Position numbers and translations under genes: made by a program
Shown here: positions 14,256 through 22,289 of the stretch, piece by piece
How positions within the stretch are numbered: position 1 is the first letter of the stretch
Layout: every line of letters begins with the position of its first letter
DNA from: Helicobacteraceae bacterium
Lineage (GTDB): Bacteria; Campylobacterota; Campylobacteria; Campylobacterales; Sulfurimonadaceae
Assembly: GCA_027068615.1 (NCBI GenBank)
Contig: JAMOQV010000189.1
Coordinates: 1-22,289, forward strand
Reading direction: 5' to 3'
Length of the DNA: 22,289 nt
Notes under the pieces: generated by a model
The model's input: only the letters and a program-made list of their open reading frames with translations
Database searches by the model: none
Told to the model about the DNA's origin: nothing

Positions 14256-14984
14256 TTAGTCTTCTTTTACAAATTTTGAACCACTAACAACAATGCCAAT
14301 GTCACCCTCTTTCCAGAAGATTGTTCTCCATACTTGATAATATACATGAAACATTATCCAAGCTATAATCCACCACATAGTTATATGGTGAGATATACGA
14401 ACATCCATAATACAAGCTGTAGGAGATGCACTTCCTATAAGCATATTACTTACAGGTATCGTCCAGTCAGTTGCAACATGTAACATCCACGGCCACCAGT
14501 TACCAATAGAGCTAAGTCCAGATGCAAGTCCATGAACATATAGTTGAAGACCTGTTAAAAGCATCCAAGCAAGCATCAAGTGAAATACTAAGAAAAATAC
14601 AGTATTAAAACTATCTGCATGTGTTGAATCAAAGTTTTTACGACGATTTAAAGTTACAAGATTTATGATAACCTCAACAAACTCTTTTATGTTTTGAGCA
14701 TTTGGAATTATCTTCTTATATGGTTTTTCAAATCTTGAGAAAAAATACATATAAGCTATAACGATACTACTAACATCAAAGATAATCGCTATCATAAAGT
14801 GAACCCATCTATTCCAAGCCATCACATACTTGCCAACAGCAGGGTCAGCTATAAAACTTTGATAATACGGATGTCCAATGTATAATCCTGTAACAATAGC
14901 ACCAATCATACTAAATGCAACAACCCAATGATTCAATCTCATATAGGTTGTCATCCTTTTTACTTGTTTATATCCAGCTTTCAT
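14256..14984 (-). CDS. hydC: Ni-Fe hydrogenase cytochrome b subunit
   Basis: Membrane diheme cytochrome b that anchors the periplasm-facing hydrogenase and passes electrons to the quinone pool. It has 242 residues and four or five membrane helices. Heme-ligand candidates are the His of MRLNHW (helix 1), RWVHF (helix 2), VFHLMLAW (helix 3) and SHHITMWW/FHVYYQVWR near the C terminus, the HupC/HyaC pattern. A GGAGG lies 12 nt before the ATG in the gap after hydB. It is the last gene of the operon; no maturation protease gene follows before the terminator. Confidence 0.94.
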   Translation of the reverse strand: MKAGYKQVKRMTTYMRLNHWVVAFSMIGAIVTGLYIGHPYYQSFIADPAVGKYVMAWNRWVHFMIAIIFDVSSIVIAYMYFFSRFEKPYKKIIPNAQNIKEFVEVIINLVTLNRRKNFDSTHADSFNTVFFLVFHLMLAWMLLTGLQLYVHGLASGLSSIGNWWPWMLHVATDWTIPVSNMLIGSASPTACIMDVRISHHITMWWIIAWIMFHVYYQVWRTIFWKEGDIGIVVSGSKFVKED

Positions 14985-14996
14985 ATTTAAGCCTCC

Positions 14997-16775
14997 TTAG
15001 ATGCTACAACCAGTATCTATTTTATAGACACCAAGTTCTTTACCTTTTGTATCAACAACATGCACAGCACAAGCAATACATGGGTCAAAACTATGGATAG
15101 TTCTTATAATCTCAAGTGGTTGTTCAGGATCAGCTACTTTTGTACCGATAAGTGCTGCTTCATAAGCACCTAAACGACCTTTATAATCTCTTGGTGCTGC
15201 ATTCCAAGTTGATGGTACAACAGCTTGATAATTTGCAATTTTTCCATCTTCAACTTTTACCCAGTGACCTAATGCACCACGAGGAGCTTCTGCAAGTCCT
15301 GCACCTTTTGATTTTTTACTTACTATATCAAAATCAAACTCTTGCCAAGTGCTATCATCACCAGCTGCAACATTTGCAGCTAATTCATCTACCCACTCCA
15401 TCATAACATCAGCCATAAGTTCAGTCTCTATAGCACGAGCAGCTGTTCTACCTATAGTTGAGAAAAGTACAGCAGTTGGTAAATTACCTCTTTTTAGGAA
15501 GTTTGTTACATATTTTGTAATTCTTTCATCACCTTTTGCAACACCTACAACCATACGAGCAAGTGGACCAACTTCTACTCTTTTATCATCATATATAGGA
15601 GATTTAATCCAAGAGTATTTTTCATCTGTTTTTAGATAAGCCATACCATCTTCTTTTTTCTCTAAACCAGTATAGTTAGGTATAGTTGTACCATCGTAAG
15701 GGTGTTGAGGCTCTTTAGCATCATACCAAGCATGAGTAACATCTTCTGCTATCTTAGATGGGTCAACCTCTTCACATTTAGTTAAATCTCCATTATAAAC
15801 AACACCACTAGGGAAAAGTAAAGCAGATTTATAAAAACCATTATCATCAAGACGGAAATCTCCATAAGCCATATAGTTAAGAAGACCACCACCTGTTCCA
15901 CCTACACCTTTACCTTGCATAAGTTCAGTAAATGTAGCTTTAGTATCAGTTGCTTCATCTGCATACATAGTTCCAGCCATATAAACATCTGGTAAGTAAG
16001 CTTGTTTAATAAACTTAGTTCCCTCTTTTAGAAGTGATTTAAAAAGTGCTATACGAGCAGGATTTTTAATATCTTGAACACAAGTTACACCACCAACTAC
16101 AATAGACTGAGGGTGTGGATTTTTACCACCAAAGATAGCTTGCATCTTAGCCAAATCTCTTTGAATATCAAGTGCTTTTAAGTAGTGAGCAACACCGATA
16201 AGGTTTTGTTCTGGTGTAAGTTTATAATGCTTATTACCCCAATAACCATTACCAAATATACCTAAACGACCTTGTTTTACAAACTTAGCAACTCTATCTT
16301 GAATCTCTTTAAAATGTCCCTCACCCTCTATAAAAGGATTAGTTCCAGCAACTTTTGCCCATTTTGTAGCTTCTTCACTTGTCTTTTTAGGGTCAGCTTT
16401 AAGAGCTGAAACAACATCAACAAAATCAAGTGCATGAAGATGGTAAAAGTGAACTAAATGGTCATGAACAAATAAAGCACCTTGAATAAGATTACGAACT
16501 ATACGAGCATTTTTAGGGATAGTTACATCAAATGCATCTTCAACTGCTTCTATACTTCTTTGGTAGTGAGTACCTGTACAAACACCACAAATACGCATAG
16601 CTAAAAGACCAGCATCACGAGGATCACGACCTTGTAAAATTGTTTCTATACCACGAAAAAGTGTAGATGAAGCATAAGCATCAACAATCGTATTGTTTTC
16701 ATCTATAACTGCCTCAACTCTTAAGTGTCCCTCAATCCTTGTAATTGGATCTACTATAATATGTTTTTTTGCCAT
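14997..16775 (-). CDS. hydB: Ni-Fe hydrogenase large subunit
   Basis: Catalytic subunit of a group 1 membrane-bound uptake hydrogenase, 592 residues, oxidising H2 at the NiFe(CN)2CO site. The four Ni ligands are present: RICGVCTGTH (C63, C66) and DPCIACAVH (C566, C569). The segment after H572 (20 residues ending TGCSI) is the C-terminal extension normally removed by a HydD/HyaD-type endopeptidase after metal insertion. All other landmark segments (RIEGHLRVE, FVHDHLVHFYHLHALDFVD) are intact, so the enzyme looks functional. The ATG is preceded by AGGAGAG inside the end of hydA, and the gap to hydA is 3 nt. Confidence 0.97.
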   Translation of the reverse strand: MAKKHIIVDPITRIEGHLRVEAVIDENNTIVDAYASSTLFRGIETILQGRDPRDAGLLAMRICGVCTGTHYQRSIEAVEDAFDVTIPKNARIVRNLIQGALFVHDHLVHFYHLHALDFVDVVSALKADPKKTSEEATKWAKVAGTNPFIEGEGHFKEIQDRVAKFVKQGRLGIFGNGYWGNKHYKLTPEQNLIGVAHYLKALDIQRDLAKMQAIFGGKNPHPQSIVVGGVTCVQDIKNPARIALFKSLLKEGTKFIKQAYLPDVYMAGTMYADEATDTKATFTELMQGKGVGGTGGGLLNYMAYGDFRLDDNGFYKSALLFPSGVVYNGDLTKCEEVDPSKIAEDVTHAWYDAKEPQHPYDGTTIPNYTGLEKKEDGMAYLKTDEKYSWIKSPIYDDKRVEVGPLARMVVGVAKGDERITKYVTNFLKRGNLPTAVLFSTIGRTAARAIETELMADVMMEWVDELAANVAAGDDSTWQEFDFDIVSKKSKGAGLAEAPRGALGHWVKVEDGKIANYQAVVPSTWNAAPRDYKGRLGAYEAALIGTKVADPEQPLEIIRTIHSFDPCIACAVHVVDTKGKELGVYKIDTGCSI

Positions 16776-16778
16776 TAT

Positions 16779-18011
16779 TTACTCTCCTACTTCTTCTTTT
16801 TTACCAGCTGCCATACTAGCTGCTGCATGAATACCTATACCGATACCTGCTGCTGTTAAAAGTCCTAAACCAAACTCATCAACAGTTTTTTCAACTCCAC
16901 CTGTTGGTGCTTTGATATTTGCATCTGCCATTGGTCTTTCATAAGCATATTTATCCCAGAAATCTGGTTCAGAACAACCAATACAACCACGCCCAACTCC
17001 AACTGGCCAATTTACACCCTCGTTATAACGGATGATAGAACAGTTATTAAATGTCATAGGACCTTTACAACCAACTTTATAAAGACAGAAGTTGTTTTTA
17101 GCACCCTCATCACCCCATTCTTCTACAAACTCTCCAGCATCAAAATGAGCTCTTCTTTCACAGTTATCGTGGATACGGTAACCAAATGCAAATTTAGGTC
17201 TTAAAAGTGAATCTAATTCAGGTACTTGACCAGTTAAGATATAGTGAATAATAACACCAACCATATTTGCAGGGTTAGCTGGACAAGCTGGGATATTAAT
17301 AAGTGGTTTACCCTTGATAACATCCATAACACCAACTGCACCAGTAGGGTTTGGAGAAGCTGCTGGAACACCACCAAATGTAGCACAAGAACCAACTGCA
17401 ACGATAGCAGCGGCATGTTTACTAACACGAACTAAGTGGTCATGCATAGTCTCACCACTCGCACCGATAGTACCAAAACTACCATTATTAGCCATAGGGA
17501 TAGCACCTTCAACAAAAAGTAGATATTTGTCTTTAAAATGCTCCATTGCATCTTCTAGTTGTTTTTCAGCTTGATGACCAGCTGTAGCTTGAAGTGTTTC
17601 GTGAAACTCCAAAGAGATAACATCAAGAACAATTTCATCTATCTTTGGTCCATCTGAACGAAGAAGTGCTTCTGAATTACCAGCACAGTCAGAAAGTTCT
17701 AACCAAATAACTGGAGCTCTATTCATAAGTAAAGCAGCATCTGCTACAAGTGGTGTAAATGAAGATGGTAACATCAACATACCAGTAACAGCACTAGCCC
17801 ATTTTAAGAAATCTCTTCTTTCAATACCATGAGTTTCTAAAACATCACCTATATCAAGTCTATTGTTGATTGGTTGATTAGTTTTTAAACTTTCGATTCT
17901 TTCATGACACTTTTTAAAAAGTTGTTCATAATATGCATCACCTTTGTTTGTTTCTACGCGTGCACTTTTAGATGTAAAAAGTTTTTTTACACCCTCTATT
18001 TTATCCGACAT
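16779..18011 (-). CDS. hydA: Ni-Fe hydrogenase small subunit, altered proximal cluster
   Basis: Electron-transfer subunit of 410 residues, exported by the Tat system with the large subunit. A long N-terminal stretch (1-60) precedes the twin-arginine signal ERRDFLKWASAV (R65, R66), and a hydrophobic C-terminal helix (about 380-402) anchors it. Distal cluster ligands are H281, C284, C309, C315; medial cluster C324, C343, C346. Proximal cluster ligands are C109, C209, C243, but the fourth, normally the second Cys of the CxGC motif, is N112 (DCAGNSEALLRS). The codon is AAT, two changes from a Cys codon, so one read error does not explain it. AGGAG lies 6 nt before the ATG. First gene of hydABC. 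Confidence 0.95.
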   Translation of the reverse strand: MSDKIEGVKKLFTSKSARVETNKGDAYYEQLFKKCHERIESLKTNQPINNRLDIGDVLETHGIERRDFLKWASAVTGMLMLPSSFTPLVADAALLMNRAPVIWLELSDCAGNSEALLRSDGPKIDEIVLDVISLEFHETLQATAGHQAEKQLEDAMEHFKDKYLLFVEGAIPMANNGSFGTIGASGETMHDHLVRVSKHAAAIVAVGSCATFGGVPAASPNPTGAVGVMDVIKGKPLINIPACPANPANMVGVIIHYILTGQVPELDSLLRPKFAFGYRIHDNCERRAHFDAGEFVEEWGDEGAKNNFCLYKVGCKGPMTFNNCSIIRYNEGVNWPVGVGRGCIGCSEPDFWDKYAYERPMADANIKAPTGGVEKTVDEFGLGLLTAAGIGIGIHAAASMAAGKKEEVGE

Positions 18012-18033
18012 AGCTCACTCCTATATAATATTA

Positions 18034-18049
18034 ATGAATAATCATTCAT
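18034..18049 (-). promoter_or_regulatory. candidate operator before hydA
   Basis: ATGAAT and ATTCAT form a perfect 6-bp inverted repeat with a 4-nt spacer in the hydA leader region. A TAATAT (18051-18056, minus strand) is a possible -10 just upstream, so the palindrome would cover the transcription start. It looks loosely like a Fur-family box (AATGAATAATCATTCAT on the plus strand), but with too few matches to name the regulator. The rest of 18050-18160 is AT-rich with no clear -35. Confidence 0.4.
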
Positions 18050-18161
18050 CATATTACTAAAAGAAAACTTAGAGAAATGTAATGTTTTTTAAATTAATAT
18101 AAATTTTATCATTTCCTATATAAGATATGGACTAGAGGTAATTAAAATAGTCAAAAAAGAT

Positions 18162-18192
18162 AAAGATAGATAAAATAAATTTATCTATCTTT
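18162..18192 (-). terminator. purH terminator hairpin
   Basis: AAAGATAGATAAA (18162-18174) and TTTATCTATCTTT (18180-18192) form a perfect 13-bp stem with a 5-nt loop, 7 nt past the purH stop. On the minus strand it is followed by ATCTTTTTTGACTATTTT, a good U-tract. It ends the hldD-hldE-purH run and insulates the hydA promoter. Confidence 0.85.
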
Positions 18193-18199
18193 TATAAAA

Positions 18200-19738
18200 C
18201 TAGTGTAAAAAGTGGCGAGTATTTGAGAAGTAAAGAGCCATACCAAACTCATTGGCAGCTTCTATGATTTCATCATCTCTGATGCTTCCACCTGGTTCAA
18301 TTACACATTTTACACCAGCTTTGGCTGCTGCATCAATACTATCACGGAATGGAAAAAATGCTTCTGAAGCTAAAACAGAACCAGTAACATCAAGTTCCAT
18401 CTCCTCAGCTTTTTTCAATGCACAACGAGCAGCATCAACACGGCTAGTCATACCCATACCAACAGCAACCATAGCAGAGTTTTTAACATAAACTACACAG
18501 TTAGATTTAGTAAGAGATGCAACTTTATAAGCTATCTCCATATCTTTTTTCTCTTGTGTTGTTGCTTCTGTGCTTGTTTTTAACTCAGCTTTAGAAACCT
18601 CATCATCTTGTACTTTATCTGCATCTTGATAAACAAAACCACCATCTATATGCTTAAAGCTATGGCTATCATCAGATAAAACAAGTCTATCAGCACCCAT
18701 CTCAAAAAGTTTTATTCTTTTTTTCTTAGAAAATACCTCTTGAGCTTCATCAGTGATGCGACCAGCGATTACTACTTCTAAGAAAATCTCATTCATCTTC
18801 TCAGCTAAGGCTTTATCAACTGTACCATTAACAGCTACAACACCACCAAATGCAGAAACAGGGTCGCACTTAAGTGCTTCAGTATAAGCTTCAAGTAGAG
18901 TATCTTTTATAGCAAATCCGCAAGGGTTTCCATGTTTTGAGATACATATAGCATTATCATCTCCAAATGCAGAAGCGATTTTAACTGCTCCACTTAAATC
19001 ATTTAGGTTATTAAAACTTGCTTCACCTTTTAGAGTTGTAAAGTTGTTTGTAAAATGGTTGTCAAACTCATACAATGCACCTTTTTGATGTGGGTTTTCA
19101 CCATAACGAGTATCCATAACTTTTGAACCGATTATAAATTGTTTCTCTCCAAAACCACCGTTAAATCTTTTGTTCATATAGTTTGCTATCATACCATCAT
19201 AAGCAGCTGTATGCTCATAAGCTTTTATCATCAAATCACGACGAAACTCTACTGTATCTGTACCCTCTTCTATCGCACGGATGATAGGCTCATAATCATT
19301 TACATCTGTAACTATCATAACACTATCGAAGTTTTTTGCAGCTGAACGAACCATAGCAGGTCCACCGATATCAATGTTTTCAATGATATCATCAAAATTA
19401 TCAGTTTTCTCGATTGTAGCTTTAAATGGATAAAGATTTACACATACTAAATCTATCGCTTCAACACCTAACTCTTTTGCTTGATCAAGATGACTTTGTT
19501 TATCACGACGATGTAAAATACCACCGTGAACAAAAGGGTTTAGAGTTTTTACACGACCCTCAAAACACTCTGGAAATTTTGTAACTTCATCTATCTCTAT
19601 GGCATCTACACCATTTTCTTTTAAAAGTTTAAAAGTACCACCAGTAGAGATGATCTCATAGTTATTTTTAACTAAAGATTTACAAAACTCTACAACACCC
19701 GCTTTATCACTAACACTTACTAATGCTCTTTTTTTCAT
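18200..19738 (-). CDS. purH: bifunctional AICAR transformylase / IMP cyclohydrolase
   Basis: Catalyses the last two steps of IMP synthesis in the cytosol. It has 512 residues, near the usual 510-530. The N-terminal MGS-like cyclohydrolase domain (about 1-190) has STGGTFKLL and FEGRVKTLNPFVHGGILHRR. The C-terminal transformylase domain has RYGENPHQKGALYEF, the SKHGNPCGF catalytic Lys-His pair, DPVSAFGGVVAVNG, SNCVVYVKNSAMVAVGMG and DAAAKAGVKCVIEPGGSIRDDE. AAGG lies a little upstream of the ATG. It is 45 nt downstream of hldE with no hairpin between, so it may share that message. The next gene on the strand, hydA, is separated by a terminator. Confidence 0.97.
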   Translation of the reverse strand: MKKRALVSVSDKAGVVEFCKSLVKNNYEIISTGGTFKLLKENGVDAIEIDEVTKFPECFEGRVKTLNPFVHGGILHRRDKQSHLDQAKELGVEAIDLVCVNLYPFKATIEKTDNFDDIIENIDIGGPAMVRSAAKNFDSVMIVTDVNDYEPIIRAIEEGTDTVEFRRDLMIKAYEHTAAYDGMIANYMNKRFNGGFGEKQFIIGSKVMDTRYGENPHQKGALYEFDNHFTNNFTTLKGEASFNNLNDLSGAVKIASAFGDDNAICISKHGNPCGFAIKDTLLEAYTEALKCDPVSAFGGVVAVNGTVDKALAEKMNEIFLEVVIAGRITDEAQEVFSKKKRIKLFEMGADRLVLSDDSHSFKHIDGGFVYQDADKVQDDEVSKAELKTSTEATTQEKKDMEIAYKVASLTKSNCVVYVKNSAMVAVGMGMTSRVDAARCALKKAEEMELDVTGSVLASEAFFPFRDSIDAAAKAGVKCVIEPGGSIRDDEIIEAANEFGMALYFSNTRHFLH

Positions 19739-19783
19739 TAACTAACCTTGAAATAAATTACGAAATTTTACCTAAATTGAGTT

Positions 19784-21208
19784 TCAATTTGCTTGAATTT
19801 TCTCGATGGTTTTTGTTGTACTCTTACCATCTACAAACTGAACCAACTTCAATTCACCACTAAACTCAGTTCCAACAACCTCTTTACCCTCATAATCTCC
19901 ACCTTTTACAAGTGTATCTGGTGCAACCATCTTTATAAGTTCATAAGGTGTATCATCTTCAAACTCCACTACAAAATCCACAGCTTCAAGTGCTGCTAAA
20001 AGGTAAGCTCTATCTTGTGCTATATTTATAGGGCGACTCTCCCCTTTTAGTCTTTTTACAGATGCATCTGAGTTTAATCCAACTATAAGTATATCTCCAA
20101 AACTTTTTGCTTCTTGAAGATACTTCACATGACCAACATGAAGTATGTCAAAACAACCATTTGTAAATACCACTTTTTTACCATTTTCTTTATATCTTTT
20201 TACTATCTCTTTTATCTCATCAAAACTTTTTATATGAGCATCAGAAGTTGTTTTATGCAAAGATGCCTCATACTCAAATATCTCTTCAAGACTAACAGTA
20301 GCAGAGCCGATTTTTCCAACAACCACACCAGCAGCAAGATTTGAAAACTTAGCAACCTCATCTATACTTTTGTTTGCACTTATAGCAAAAGCAATAGAAG
20401 CAATAACCGTATCTCCAGCACCAGTTACATCAAAAACCTCTTTTGCAACAGTTGGAAACTTCTGCATCTCTTTATCAAAAGTTGCTATACCATCTTCAGA
20501 TAAAGTTATAAGAGATATATCCAAATCACACTCATCTTTTAGTTTTAAAAGTGCTTTTTCTAAGCTTTTATCATCTTTTATCTCTATATTTGTCGCTAAA
20601 ATAGCTTCTTTTTTGTTTGGTGTTAAAAGGTAAGCTCCTTTGTATTTTGAAAAATCACTACCTTTTGGATCAACTAAAACTTTTACACCATTTTCATTTG
20701 CTAAAGTGATTATACTTTGTGAGAGTTCATCAGTTAAAACACCCTTACCATAATCAGACAATATAACAACATCATAATCTTTTACACTATCTTTTAAAGA
20801 GTTTACAATTTTAGTTTGAGAATTTTTATCGATAGAATTTTTTGATTCTTTATCGTAACGAAGAATTTGTTGAGAGACTGCTATAACACGACTTTTTTTA
20901 GATGTTTTTCTTCCATCTTGAATAGTGATATTTGTAGTATCTACATCTATGCTATGAAGCATATTTATAAGTTCTACTCCATTTTCATCATCACCTATAA
21001 CACTAGCAACTGAAACTTTTGCACCCAATGTATTTAGGTTATTTATAACATTTCCTGCACCACCTAAAACAGTTGTTTCTTTTGCAATATCTACAACTTG
21101 AACAGGTGCTTCAGGTGAAATTCTATCACAACTACCCCAAAGATAGTGGTCTATCATCAAATCCCCAACCACTAAGATATGTGGTGTAAAATCTTTAAGA
21201 GTCTTCAT
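19784..21208 (-). CDS. hldE: bifunctional heptose-7-phosphate kinase / heptose-1-phosphate adenylyltransferase
   Basis: Two-domain enzyme of ADP-L-glycero-D-manno-heptose synthesis for the LPS/LOS inner core, 474 residues. The ribokinase-like domain (1-318) has GDLMIDHYLWG, the LGGAGNV substrate loop and FDVTGAGDT with the catalytic Asp (266). The nucleotidyltransferase domain (about 343-474) has TNGCFDILHVGHV (HxGH at 357-360), GLNSDASVKRLKG and the LVKGGDYEG strand. It phosphorylates heptose 7-phosphate at C1 and later adenylylates heptose 1-phosphate; the intermediate phosphatase GmhB is not in the window. The ATG overlaps the last base of the hldD stop (TAATG), indicating translational coupling. 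Confidence 0.96.
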   Translation of the reverse strand: MKTLKDFTPHILVVGDLMIDHYLWGSCDRISPEAPVQVVDIAKETTVLGGAGNVINNLNTLGAKVSVASVIGDDENGVELINMLHSIDVDTTNITIQDGRKTSKKSRVIAVSQQILRYDKESKNSIDKNSQTKIVNSLKDSVKDYDVVILSDYGKGVLTDELSQSIITLANENGVKVLVDPKGSDFSKYKGAYLLTPNKKEAILATNIEIKDDKSLEKALLKLKDECDLDISLITLSEDGIATFDKEMQKFPTVAKEVFDVTGAGDTVIASIAFAISANKSIDEVAKFSNLAAGVVVGKIGSATVSLEEIFEYEASLHKTTSDAHIKSFDEIKEIVKRYKENGKKVVFTNGCFDILHVGHVKYLQEAKSFGDILIVGLNSDASVKRLKGESRPINIAQDRAYLLAALEAVDFVVEFEDDTPYELIKMVAPDTLVKGGDYEGKEVVGTEFSGELKLVQFVDGKSTTKTIEKIQAN

Positions 21209-22215
21209 TATACAACTTCTTCTTTATAAACTCTTTTTATCTCACCTACATAATCTTTTATAGCATCTTCCATCTCAAAGCGAGGCTCATAACCAAGCCC
21301 ATCTTTTGTAGTTTGTATATCTGCTTCAGTATGGAACTGATATGAGCCTATATAAGGATTTGGGATATATTCACACTCTAAGTTAGTTCCTAACTCTTTT
21401 TGAAGTATATCTACTATATCTTGAAAACTTCTAGCTTTACCTGTTCCTACATTGTAGATACCACTTTGTTTTGGATGCATCGCTTTTATATTGGCTTGAA
21501 TGATATCTTCTATATATATAAAATCTCTTAGTATTTTATCACTTCCTTTAAAAAGTTTAGGGTTTTTACCAGCTAATAGTTGATGACCAAATTGTAATAC
21601 CATAGATGCAGTTGTATTTTTAAAATACTCATTTTTACCATAAACATTAAAGTATCTAAGCCCAACTATCGATATACTAACCTCTTTCATATACTCACGG
21701 CTAATATTATCCATACTTAGTTTTGAAAAACCATAAACATTTTGAGGTGATTCACGACCAACTCTTTGAGGGGACTTGGCATTTCCATAAGTTGCAGCTG
21801 AAGATGCATATATCATATTTGCATCGTGAGCTACTGCAAGATTTAGCAAATCTTTATAAGCATTTACATTTGTTTTTATCATCAAGTCTTGCTCTAGTGC
21901 CGTTGTATCACTGATGGCTGCTTCATGAAAAATGTAGTCAAAGTTATAATTAACTTCCAAATCAAGTAGTAAATCTTTATCGTTTATATCCCCACTTATA
22001 ATCTCACCTTTAAAACCTATAAGGTTTTTAAAATGTCCAAAACTTTTTAAATTTCCATTTGAAAGAGTTTCACCACTTCTAAAACTATCAAGAACTACAA
22101 CTTTTGCATCTGGATGGTTGTTTTGAAAGTAAAAAGCTAAGTTCGAGCCTATAAAACCTGCTCCACCAGTTATTAGTATCATTTTGTCTTTTAAATCATC
22201 TTTTATGTATCTCAT
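21208..22215 (-). CDS. hldD: ADP-L-glycero-D-manno-heptose 6-epimerase
   Basis: Extended short-chain dehydrogenase that epimerises ADP-D,D-heptose to the L,D form, 335 residues. The NADP-binding Rossmann loop is GGAGFIG (17-23), and the catalytic residues are the Ser of YASSAATYG (about 136-144), Y161 and K165 (YGFSK). RYFNVYGKNEYFK and FIYIEDIIQA fit HldD rather than a generic UDP-glucose epimerase. The start used is the ATG at 22213-22215 with GGATGGG upstream; a later in-frame Met (12, KMILITGG) matches the start of E. coli HldD and is the alternative. First gene of the hldD-hldE-purH run as seen here. Upstream 22216-22289 is AT-rich with a weak -10-like TTATAT on the minus strand. Confidence 0.94.
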   Translation of the reverse strand: MRYIKDDLKDKMILITGGAGFIGSNLAFYFQNNHPDAKVVVLDSFRSGETLSNGNLKSFGHFKNLIGFKGEIISGDINDKDLLLDLEVNYNFDYIFHEAAISDTTALEQDLMIKTNVNAYKDLLNLAVAHDANMIYASSAATYGNAKSPQRVGRESPQNVYGFSKLSMDNISREYMKEVSISIVGLRYFNVYGKNEYFKNTTASMVLQFGHQLLAGKNPKLFKGSDKILRDFIYIEDIIQANIKAMHPKQSGIYNVGTGKARSFQDIVDILQKELGTNLECEYIPNPYIGSYQFHTEADIQTTKDGLGYEPRFEMEDAIKDYVGEIKRVYKEEVV

Positions 22216-22289
22216 CTACCCATCCATATTGTTTTATTTTCATATAATGATACACAATAATTCATTAACGAGTATTTAAGACTCAAATC

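Overview
The window is AT-rich, tightly packed chromosomal DNA. It is most consistent with a Campylobacterota (epsilonproteobacterial) chemolithotroph of the Sulfurimonas/Sulfurovum type. The clues are a PEB4-like periplasmic prolyl isomerase, a HydABC-type membrane-bound uptake hydrogenase, NosL- and monoheme-cytochrome-like secreted proteins, a HAIR-like element in front of clpB, and the general protein style. The genus is inferred, not proven. I saw no mobile element, CRISPR array, tRNA or rRNA.

Layout. 1-2005 (-): 5' two thirds of clpB, cut by the window edge, behind a consensus sigma-70 promoter overlapped by an HspR-like inverted repeat. 2231-8114 (-): a probable copper acquisition and sensing locus. 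In transcription order it holds a response regulator, a histidine kinase, a small monoheme c-type cytochrome, an OprC/NosA-like TonB-dependent receptor carrying the CxxxM and HxM copper-ligand motifs, a dedicated TonB and a NosL-family protein. The receptor and nosL promoters share the same 11-bp direct repeats at the same distance from the -10 box, which looks like the binding site of the neighbouring OmpR-type regulator. The regulator is translationally coupled to a PLP-dependent deaminase/desulfhydrase-like gene and a PEB4-type prolyl isomerase (8111-9787, -).

9873-12451 (+): nth, a small lipoprotein, two consecutive Hsp20 genes and a cysteine-free Crp/Fnr-type regulator whose start codon lies inside a perfect 12-bp inverted repeat. 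12453-14108 (-): serB, a small HTH-like protein and cmoA, converging on the regulator gene with a 1-nt gap. 14256-18011 (-): hydA-hydB-hydC, closed by a 13-bp hairpin; the small subunit has Asn in place of the second Cys of the proximal Fe-S cluster motif. 18200-22215 (-): hldD-hldE-purH, for ADP-heptose (LPS/LOS core) and purine synthesis, closed by a 13-bp hairpin.

The most interesting parts are the copper locus with its matched regulatory repeats, the hydrogenase small subunit with an altered Fe-S ligand, and the palindrome spanning the start of the Crp-type regulator gene.
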